Below the pieces are notes generated by a model. That model was given only the letters and a program-made list of their open reading frames with translations. It was not told where the DNA came from and did no database searches. 5,150 bases of DNA from an uncultured Bacillota bacterium (GTDB lineage Bacteria > Bacillota_I > Bacilli_A > RFN20 > CAG-826): the NCBI GenBank assembly GCA_949298295.1, contig CASFWS010000081.1:1-5150 (forward strand). The letters run 5' to 3'. Positions 1-4,895 of the stretch are shown here, piece by piece. Each line of letters opens with the position of its first letter. The first letter of the stretch is position 1. Made by a program: the position numbers and the translations under genes.

Positions 1-1196
1 CTGACAAGTTTGAAACAACCGAAATTTGTCAAAGTTTGATCGAATTCAAGGCCAGTATCATCGTTTTTTGTAAGGAGATATCCACCTTCGTCCTCTGAGT
101 ACAACGAGAAAGTGCCTTCCGCGAGACCGATTCTAACCTCGAAGACAATTGGTTTGGTTTCGGCCAAGGGGTCAATCGTGATTAGACCGTCATCGCCGTC
201 GCCCAATTCCTCCGTTTCAAGAGTTAGCCGCTTGTCAAGACCGGCCGCAAAAACGTCTCCTCCGGTTGCACCCAATCCAATGACTACCTTTTGGCCGATC
301 CTCAAATCATCTACGGCGTTAAGTTTATAATTCAAAGTTTCAGGCACTTCCGAAACAGTGTAAGTCCAGGCTCGGGTGTCGGTACCCAAACCGAATTCGA
401 TCGTCGTGTCGCCTTCCGAATACGTCCCATGAACTTCGATGCCTTCAGAGGTGATATCTTCTTCGGTGAAGACGTAGCCGACAGCCGGCTCAAAGGTGAG
501 CAAAGAAGAGTCTATTACCTTGTGATTTCCTTCGCTGTCGTAACCCCAAACCTCAAGGCCATCGATCGAAAAGGCCTCACCGACATAGAAATCAGTGTCG
601 GCAGGAGCCTTTTGAACCCCCAAAGAAACAACATCGCCGATAGGGGCGGGCAATTCAATGATGATTTCTAGATTGTACCTAAGCATGCTTCCGCTCGGAA
701 GGGTTGCACTTATAGAAGCCGTTGGATCAACGGGAGTAAGGCGATAATCAGATCCCTCGCTGCTCCCACTTGCGTTTACGAGTTGTAAACTGGTGAAGCT
801 CCCCTTGTTGCCCGAAGCGGCATCCATAAGAACCGATGTAATGTTGGAGCCGCCTTTCGGGGTTATCGTGAGCGTGTAGCCATTCTGATGACGTATGTAA
901 TCATTCTGCGTAGTATCAGGTGATCCGTTTTTGTGCAAAACGGAGGCATCAAACCACTCAGTGGACCATTTTCCTGTTGTCGCTTGCGCAAATGTATTCT
1001 CGGAAGTTGTCCCTTTGATCCCGACCAAGTACACAGTAAGAGAATCGGCATCATTGGCCCTCTTCACCGTAAGACTTTCCCTTACGCCAGCGTAAACCTC
1101 ATCGGTAACCGGAGCTTCTTGTCCAGCCGAACCTGTGGAAACAGCGGCAACAACGCCTAACGCTGCCGCGAAGATCATCGCCTTAACAAATTTCAT
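1..1196 (-). CDS. Secreted protein with Big_3 Ig-like domain, 3' end outside window
   Basis: The frame is open from the ATG at 1196 to the left edge, giving 398 residues with no stop, so the C-terminus is missing. Residues 1-25 form a Sec signal peptide: MKFVK, then a hydrophobic stretch (about 6-19) and a small-residue cleavage region near STGSAG; no lipobox cysteine. Residues about 40-180 are beta-rich and unassigned. Residues about 190-282 fit a Big_3 bacterial Ig-like domain, with the signature YVGEAFSIDGLEVWGYDSEG at 204-223. From about 287 a new module begins (YKLNAVDDLRIGQKVVIGL), with a later GTFSLYSEDEGGYLL stretch. It resembles beta-rich modules of secreted Bacillota and Bacteroidota proteins that carry GTF-L...GYL repeats, but I cannot name its family. 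The start is chosen for the signal peptide; its Shine-Dalgarno is weak (AGG, 4 nt away) or distant (GGAGGG at 1215-1210). Probably a surface or secreted binding protein or the N-terminal part of an enzyme; activity unknown. Confidence 0.85.
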   Translation of the reverse strand, partial: MKFVKAMIFAAALGVVAAVSTGSAGQEAPVTDEVYAGVRESLTVKRANDADSLTVYLVGIKGTTSENTFAQATTGKWSTEWFDASVLHKNGSPDTTQNDYIRHQNGYTLTITPKGGSNITSVLMDAASGNKGSFTSLQLVNASGSSEGSDYRLTPVDPTASISATLPSGSMLRYNLEIIIELPAPIGDVVSLGVQKAPADTDFYVGEAFSIDGLEVWGYDSEGNHKVIDSSLLTFEPAVGYVFTEEDITSEGIEVHGTYSEGDTTIEFGLGTDTRAWTYTVSEVPETLNYKLNAVDDLRIGQKVVIGLGATGGDVFAAGLDKRLTLETEELGDGDDGLITIDPLAETKPIVFEVRIGLAEGTFSLYSEDEGGYLLTKNDDTGLEFDQTLTNFGCFKLV

Positions 1197-1418
1197 ATAG
1201 CCTGCATTGCCCTCCAAATGCGCAGGACCGGGTAACCGGAATGATTCGTCTCAAGAGATGGCGGAATTTGTTGTGGGCTGTAAGGTCAGTTACCTCACAG
1301 ATACGCAAACCCTACCATTGCCTTAACGGAGAATGAATGAGCAGCAACCGCTATCAAAGTGTGTATTTATCGAAAAATTTTAAATCTTCCTGAACAATGT
1401 ATAGTTTTTGAACTTGCC
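1197..1418 (-). other. Intergenic upstream region of the Big_3 gene
   Basis: About 220 bases separate the terminator of the 569-residue gene from the next minus-strand start. The half nearer the terminator is A/T-rich. I looked for sigma-A type promoters reading leftwards and found only poor pairs, such as TTCAGG with a 17-nt spacer to GATAAA. A promoter is expected here because a terminator precedes it, but I cannot place it. An imperfect inverted repeat at 1278-1300 is listed separately. Confidence 0.4.
1278..1300 (-). repeat. Inverted repeat upstream of the Big_3 gene, possible operator or leader hairpin
   Basis: The arms are CTGTGAGGT and ACCTTACAG (minus-strand reading) with a 5-nt AACTG centre. 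They pair over 9 positions with a single G-U wobble. The repeat lies about 80 bases before the start codon and has no following T-run, so it is not a terminator. It could be a repressor site or a hairpin in the 5' untranslated RNA; nothing else in the window shares it. Confidence 0.35.
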
Positions 1419-1452
1419 TATAAAGAAAAGAAGTCGCTCATTGAGCGACTTC
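1419..1452 (-). terminator. Intrinsic terminator of the 569-residue surface protein gene
   Basis: Perfect 10-bp arms GAAGTCGCTC (1430-1439) and GAGCGACTTC (1443-1452) flank a 3-nt loop. On the minus strand the stem is followed by TTTTCTTTAT, a good U-tract. The stem starts 24 bases after the TAA at 1479-1477. The plus-strand side has no T-run, so it acts only leftwards. It separates this gene from the Big_3 gene, making two transcription units likely. Confidence 0.85.
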
Positions 1453-1476
1453 AAATTCTTATAGAAGTTTGAGGTT

Positions 1477-3186
1477 TTACCGGCTTTCCCGACGGCGCCT
1501 GACGATGTAAGCGCCTCCAAGAGCCGCGGTCGCTGCCAGGAGGCCTGCAGCGCAGATCCAGGCCGTCGTCCCTTCGGGCATCTGGCTCCTCACATCCAAA
1601 CCGTAATTGAGCGGTTCGGGCGAGCGGCCCATGAAGTCCTGATAGACATCGCTTCCGTACTTCCCGACGATGTAGTCGTAACGGGCAACGCACTGTTCGA
1701 CGAGCGTCCCTTCCTCGTCAGGAACAGCCGAGGCAAAGAAGGCCTTGTCTTCCTCGGTGAGCGTTTCCTCGTAAAGAGCGGCCAAGTTGTCCCAATTCTC
1801 GACGTCCGGAGCGGTAACCCCACCGTCGCAAAGCGGCTCTTCCAGGAACGCTTCGGCGAAAGCGTTGGCATCGGAACTAGCTTCCGGAGCCCACGTGATG
1901 CTGACGTATTCCCAGCCGATTTGGTTGCTGTTATTTGACATGCTGACGACAGCTTCCCTGAAAGCGGTTTCCCCATGGTAGGCAATGGAAGTTCCGTCGT
2001 CTGGGAAAGACATCTTTTCGGAATGCGCACCGACAGTTAAGGTGGCAGTTTGGATTTTTGTAGTCCACTGTTTAAAGCCGAACTCGATGCCTAGCATGTC
2101 TTTCGTGGAAGTGATTGTGAGGGTGCCGCCTTTCGAGACCGGCATGTCGGTTATCGTTTGGGACTGCTTGTTGGCTGAGGAAAAAGTTGCGACAAAGAGT
2201 TGTTCGCCAGTGGAGTCCGTAAACGTGAGACTACGCTTTTCGTAATCGCTATTCCAATTGGCAAGGAAATCTTCGTGCTCTCCGAAAAGATACCTCGTAG
2301 CATCACTATGAAGAATTTCGATTTGCGTTTGGCCACTAACCCCACTGCCATCGGTGGCTGTGGCGATGACCGTGACGGTTCCCTCCGAAATTGCCTTAAG
2401 AACACCGTTTTGATCGATGGTGGCAATTTCATCGTTGTCCAATGACCATTCAACCGTTTTAACCGTGGCATCATCTGGAGTCACAACGGCCGATAGCTCA
2501 ATCGTTGTGCCTTCGTAGATGGACTCGGACGGCGAAACCACTTCGATCCCAGAAACGGGAACGGTTTCCGCGTCAGAGTAGACTGAATAGAAGTCGATTA
2601 TGACGTTGTCAAACCGGTAATCGCCCGACGACCCGGAATCCTGCCAAATAACGGCAAAGTAGCCAGAAAGGGTTTGTTCAAGGCTAAAGGCGTAAGATGT
2701 CGCACTGGATATGCTTAGCTGCTCTACTTCCTCGAAAGCATCGTTAGTATCAGAATAAACGAGATGGAGGCTGCCTCGATTGTTGCCCTTTCCACCGCCC
2801 CACGAGACTTCTACACGACCAATATCCTGCAAGGCGTTTTTGCAAATTACGGCGGTCGTCTCGGAAGCCAAGCCCTGGTTGTTCTCGGGCACATATTTTG
2901 CGTAATCGCCAGTAAGACCTAATTGTGAGCGACTCTTGGCGTTTGTTCCTACCGATTTATTGTTTCCACCGAGGGTCACGATCCAATCGCCTTCAAGTTC
3001 CCCATAGGTTTCATATCTAGAATCGCCAACCACGATGTCAGAGTCGAAAGTTGCCGCAAGGGTTTCGACGCGGGCAGCAGCGACTTCGCTCGGGCGAACT
3101 GAATACTCGGCGCAAGCAAATCCAAGCCCGAAAGCCGCTGCTGCTCCGAGGATTCCGAGAAGAGGACGTCTTAGTTTGAGATTCAT
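1477..3186 (-). CDS. Modular surface protein with Big_2 Ig-like domain and C-terminal membrane anchor
   Basis: A complete 569-residue exported protein of unknown function, probably displayed on the cell surface. Residues 1-26 are a Sec signal peptide (MNLKLRR, hydrophobic core, likely cleavage after ACA at 24-26). Residues about 57-202 form a beta-rich module (GDWIVTLGGNNKSVGTN early, DSGSSGDYRFDNVIIDFY at its end), carbohydrate-binding-like in style but not assignable by eye. Residues about 208-292 are a Big_2 Ig-like domain (VTPDDATVKTVEWSLDN, then IATIDQNGVLKAISEGTVTV). Residues about 300-433 are a second beta-rich module. Residues about 438-520 are a charged helical module ending in QCVARYDYIVGKYGSDVY. 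A transmembrane segment (about 543-562) is followed by RRRRESR, the layout of a sorting signal but without LPXTG. The start is supported by AGGAG 4 nt upstream, and an in-frame TAA at 3240-3238 excludes a longer form. No catalytic motif was seen. Expression may be controlled by the repeat-spaced promoter and leader upstream. Confidence 0.93.
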   Translation of the reverse strand: MNLKLRRPLLGILGAAAAFGLGFACAEYSVRPSEVAAARVETLAATFDSDIVVGDSRYETYGELEGDWIVTLGGNNKSVGTNAKSRSQLGLTGDYAKYVPENNQGLASETTAVICKNALQDIGRVEVSWGGGKGNNRGSLHLVYSDTNDAFEEVEQLSISSATSYAFSLEQTLSGYFAVIWQDSGSSGDYRFDNVIIDFYSVYSDAETVPVSGIEVVSPSESIYEGTTIELSAVVTPDDATVKTVEWSLDNDEIATIDQNGVLKAISEGTVTVIATATDGSGVSGQTQIEILHSDATRYLFGEHEDFLANWNSDYEKRSLTFTDSTGEQLFVATFSSANKQSQTITDMPVSKGGTLTITSTKDMLGIEFGFKQWTTKIQTATLTVGAHSEKMSFPDDGTSIAYHGETAFREAVVSMSNNSNQIGWEYVSITWAPEASSDANAFAEAFLEEPLCDGGVTAPDVENWDNLAALYEETLTEEDKAFFASAVPDEEGTLVEQCVARYDYIVGKYGSDVYQDFMGRSPEPLNYGLDVRSQMPEGTTAWICAAGLLAATAALGGAYIVRRRRESR

Positions 3187-3190
3187 GGAA

Positions 3191-3195
3191 CTCCT
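3191..3195 (-). promoter_or_regulatory. Ribosome binding site of the 569-residue surface protein gene
   Basis: AGGAG on the minus strand lies 4 nt before the ATG at 3186-3184. The spacing is slightly short but the match is clear, and it fixes the start together with the signal peptide. A small hairpin (arms GTGCA and TGCAC, 3218-3203, 6-nt loop) sits 7 nt upstream and leaves the site exposed. Confidence 0.7.
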
Positions 3196-3264
3196 GCTTT
3201 CCGTGCATTTCGCTGCACAACGGAAGCGAGCGGTCTCTTATGAGGTGAATGGAAAAGGGAAAAG

Positions 3265-3280
3265 GAGGGATTATTCCCTC
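3265..3280 (-). terminator. Possible attenuator hairpin in the surface-gene leader
   Basis: The minus-strand arms GAGGGA and TCCCTC are perfectly complementary around a 4-nt ATAA loop. They are followed by CTTTTCCCTTTTCC, a U-rich but C-interrupted tract. No complete gene ends upstream on this strand except the 17-codon leader ORF, whose TAA stop is inside the loop. A terminator here would therefore act on the leader transcript of the surface protein gene. The 6-bp stem and broken U-tract make termination strength uncertain; it may be only a pause or regulatory hairpin. Confidence 0.4.
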
Positions 3281-3324
3281 GTAGCACGTTTCATGCCGAC
3301 GATGAGACGCAGTATTCCCCTCAT
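3271..3324 (-). CDS. Putative 17-residue leader peptide before the surface protein gene
   Basis: The minus-strand ORF encodes MRGILRLIVGMKRATRE followed by TAA. It starts 5 nt after GGAGGG (3335-3330), a better-placed Shine-Dalgarno than that of the downstream gene. It lies inside the 5' untranslated region between the candidate promoter and the 569-residue gene and ends 84 bases before that gene's start. The peptide is basic (five R/K) with a short hydrophobic ILRLIV stretch, so it is not an obvious signal peptide or toxin. Its stop codon sits in the loop of the hairpin at 3280-3265, so a terminating ribosome would cover that structure. This arrangement suggests a regulatory leader peptide, but no specific stalling motif or amino-acid run identifies a signal. 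The ORF is short enough to be accidental. Confidence 0.45.
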   Translation of the reverse strand: MRGILRLIVGMKRATRE

Positions 3325-3329
3325 TTAAG

Positions 3330-3335
3330 CCCTCC
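3330..3335 (-). promoter_or_regulatory. Strong Shine-Dalgarno of the leader ORF
   Basis: GGAGGG lies 5 nt before the leader ATG at 3324-3322. It is also exactly complementary to CCCTCC at 3269-3264, which is the 3' arm of the downstream hairpin plus one base. It could therefore be sequestered by a long-range pairing that excludes that hairpin. Confidence 0.5.
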
Positions 3336-3347
3336 GCTTCAAGTAGA

Positions 3348-3378
3348 AGCATAGAGAGAGAGAGAGAGAGAGAATCAA
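3348..3378 (-). promoter_or_regulatory. Candidate promoter with dinucleotide-repeat spacer, for the surface protein gene
   Basis: Reading leftwards, TTGATT (3378-3373, 4 of 6 matches to TTGACA) is followed by 19 nt of pure CT repeat and then TATGCT (3353-3348, 4 of 6 matches to TATAAT). The start of transcription would fall near 3340-3339, a few bases before the leader Shine-Dalgarno, which supports the placement. A spacer of 19 nt is longer than the 17 nt preferred by sigma-A type polymerase, so the promoter should be weak in this state. Both hexamers are imperfect. Confidence 0.45.
3353..3372. repeat. Simple sequence repeat (AG)10, (CT)10 on the minus strand
   Basis: Ten perfect uninterrupted AG units on the plus strand, with one further A at 3373. 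No other microsatellite of this length occurs in the window. It lies 167 bases before the start codon of the minus-strand surface protein gene and 235 bases before pepT. Such tracts change length by slipped-strand mispairing during replication. Confidence 0.95.
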
Positions 3379-3562
3379 GCCGCCCTTTCATTAACCCCGT
3401 CTTACCAAAGATGGATCGGCCCTCGCCTCATCGAAGGAAAAGGCGTTTCCGGGAAATCGCAAAGAAAGGGCTTTCTTTCCTTGGCCTGGCCCTCCAATCC
3501 TGGATTGCCGCACCTCTAACGATTCCCTTTCCGCTTCGATGGCTCTTTCCTGCCGGCTGGTC
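3379..3562. other. Rest of the divergent intergenic region, no gene seen
   Basis: This stretch between the repeat-spaced promoter and the pepT promoter candidate has no credible coding sequence on either strand. It contains several purine/pyrimidine-rich inverted repeats, the most exact being AAAGAAAG at 3461-3468 with CTTTCTTT at 3471-3478. None is followed by a T-run outside its own arm. No riboswitch or T-box signature was recognised. Confidence 0.5.
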
Positions 3563-3568
3563 TAGAAT
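3563..3568 (+). promoter_or_regulatory. Candidate -10 element of pepT
   Basis: TAGAAT matches TATAAT at five of six positions and would start transcription near 3575, leaving a leader of about 33 bases. The expected -35 position 17 nt upstream reads TGGCTC, a poor match, so the promoter would be weak or need an activator. It is the best candidate between 3380 and the pepT start. Confidence 0.3.
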
Positions 3569-3579
3569 CACCTTGGAGA

Positions 3580-3599
3580 AAGGACAGGGCCTTGCCCTG
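3580..3599 (+). promoter_or_regulatory. Distant Shine-Dalgarno followed by hairpin, before pepT
   Basis: AAGGA (3580-3584) is the best Shine-Dalgarno match before pepT but lies 23 nt from the ATG. Immediately after it, CAGGGC (3585-3590) and GCCCTG (3594-3599) form a 6-bp GC-rich stem with a CTT loop. With the hairpin folded, only 8 nt would separate AAGGA from the ATG at 3608, which is normal spacing. The only nearer alternative is a bare GAG at 3599-3601. Hairpin-assisted initiation of this kind is known in phage T4 mRNAs; here it is inference. Confidence 0.45.
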
Positions 3600-3607
3600 A
3601 GACATAC

Positions 3608-4822
3608 ATGGACGAAAAAGCAAAGAAGCGGTTGGACAAGTTCCTCCGCTACGTGAGGATCGACACCCAAAGCGACGAGGAGAGTACCTCTTCCCCTTCG
3701 GCCGAAAAGGAATACGACCTCCTGAACCTCCTGAAGGAAGAACTTCTGGCCCTCGGGCTGAAGGACGCCGAAATCGACGAATACGGGCGCCTTTATGCCC
3801 ATCTCGACGGAGTGGATGGCTGGGAGCGCATCGGCCTCAACTCCCACGTCGACACCGCCTCGGAAGCCTCCGGCAAGAACGTGAATCCGATCATCCACGA
3901 GAACTACGACGGGAAAGACATCGTCCTTCCTAACGGCCTCGTCACCTCGGTCGCCGACTTCCCGCGCCTCAAGAACTATGTGGGCGACACCATCGTCACG
4001 ACCGACGGCACGACCCTCCTCGGAGGCGACGACAAGGCCGGCCTTGCCATCATCATGAACGCCCTCGAGGAATTGATCGAGGAAGGCGTCCCCCACCACC
4101 CGGTGAGCGTCCTCTTCACCCCCGACGAGGAAATCGGCCGCGGGCCCGAGCACTTCAATAACGAACGCTTCGGGGCTGAATACGCCTACACGATCGACGG
4201 GGCCGACCCCAACCTCATCGAGTATGAGAACTTCAATGCCGCCCACGCCGAAGTGCGGATCGAAGGACTCGCCATCCATCCGGGCGAAGCCAAGGGCAAG
4301 CTCATCAATGCCCTCACCCTCCTCGAGAAGCTCGACCTCTCCCTCGGGGTCCACCGCCGGCCGGAGATGACGGAAGGCTACGAAGGCTTCTTCCACCTCA
4401 TCGCCGCGAAGGGGGATGCCGCCTCGTGCGAGGCCCGCTACCTCATCCGCGAGCACGACAAGGCCAAGTTCGAGGCGATGAAGCAGGAACTCCTCGACCA
4501 CGCCAGGGAACTGAATGCCATCTACCCCAAGGCCAAGATCGACGTCCACATCAAGGACGACTACCGGAACATGAAGGAAATCCTCGACAAGGACCCGCGA
4601 GCCATCGAGCACGCGAAGAAAGCCTTCGCAGCCGCCAATATCCCGATGCGGGTCGATCCGATCCGCGGGGGCACCGACGGAGCCACCTTCTCCTTCCTCG
4701 GCTGCCCGACCCCGAACCTCGGGACCGGGAGCTACAACCACCACGGGGAACGGGAATACCTCTCCCTCCGCGACTACGAGACGCTCATCGAGCTCGTCAA
4801 GAAGATCCTGACGGTCCGCTGA
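3608..4822 (+). CDS. pepT: Peptidase T (tripeptide aminopeptidase, M20B)
   Basis: Peptidase T is a cytoplasmic di-zinc aminopeptidase that removes the N-terminal residue from tripeptides, finishing the breakdown of imported or recycled peptides (EC 3.4.11.4). At 404 residues it matches the roughly 408 usual for the family, and the N-terminus (KRLDKFLRYVRIDTQSDE) aligns with known PepT starts. All M20 metal and catalytic positions are present: H80 and D82 in SHVDT, D141 in GGDDKAG, E174 and E175 in TPDEEIG, D198 in TIDGAD, and H379 in YNHHGE. Also visible are IHPGEAKGK (223-231), the dimerisation-domain region, and RGGTDGA (353-359). The ATG at 3608 is the only plausible start: no in-frame ATG, GTG or TTG lies between it and the in-frame stop TAG at 3563-3565. 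It is a single-gene unit, divergent from the surface protein gene and closed by its own terminator. Codons are strongly C/G-ending, unlike the two surface protein genes. Confidence 0.97.
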   Translation: MDEKAKKRLDKFLRYVRIDTQSDEESTSSPSAEKEYDLLNLLKEELLALGLKDAEIDEYGRLYAHLDGVDGWERIGLNSHVDTASEASGKNVNPIIHENYDGKDIVLPNGLVTSVADFPRLKNYVGDTIVTTDGTTLLGGDDKAGLAIIMNALEELIEEGVPHHPVSVLFTPDEEIGRGPEHFNNERFGAEYAYTIDGADPNLIEYENFNAAHAEVRIEGLAIHPGEAKGKLINALTLLEKLDLSLGVHRRPEMTEGYEGFFHLIAAKGDAASCEARYLIREHDKAKFEAMKQELLDHARELNAIYPKAKIDVHIKDDYRNMKEILDKDPRAIEHAKKAFAAANIPMRVDPIRGGTDGATFSFLGCPTPNLGTGSYNHHGEREYLSLRDYETLIELVKKILTVR

Positions 4823-4827
4823 ATAGA

Positions 4828-4866
4828 AAGCCGGGAAGCATAGACTTCCCGGCTTTTTTCTTGTCT
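4828..4866 (+). terminator. Intrinsic terminator of pepT, possibly bidirectional
   Basis: The 11-bp arms AAGCCGGGAAG (4828-4838) and CTTCCCGGCTT (4845-4855) enclose a 6-nt loop. A six-T run (4854-4859) follows, overlapping the arm, then CTTGTCTTT. The stem starts 5 bases after the pepT stop. On the minus strand it is followed by a weaker TTTCTATT, 40 bases after the stop of the converging gene, so it may serve both genes. Confidence 0.93.
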
Positions 4867-4895
4867 TTAATGGGGTTTTGCGGGCAAATTGGGTC

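Noticed and set aside
291..671. Plus-strand open frame of 126 codons
   Set aside because: It is antisense to the Big_3 protein gene, lacks a recognisable domain, and sits opposite a frame with a signal peptide and Ig-like signature.
3107..3113. Cysteine 25 of the 569-residue protein as a lipoprotein attachment site
   Set aside because: The sequence before it is LGFA, with glycine rather than leucine at -3 and phenylalanine at -2, which does not fit a lipobox. ACA followed by E is a normal signal peptidase I site, and the protein has its own C-terminal anchor.
3038..3391. Minus-strand open frame of 117 codons running through the CT repeat (LSLSLS) and into the surface gene in another frame
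   Set aside because: It has no recognisable domain and largely overlaps the leader and the signal-peptide coding region of the real gene. Changing the repeat number to match frames would still meet the in-frame TAA at 3240-3238.
3461..3478. AAAGAAAG/CTTTCTTT inverted repeat as a terminator
   Set aside because: The arms are A/T-rich, the gap is only 2 nt, no T-run follows the stem on either strand, and no gene ends nearby.
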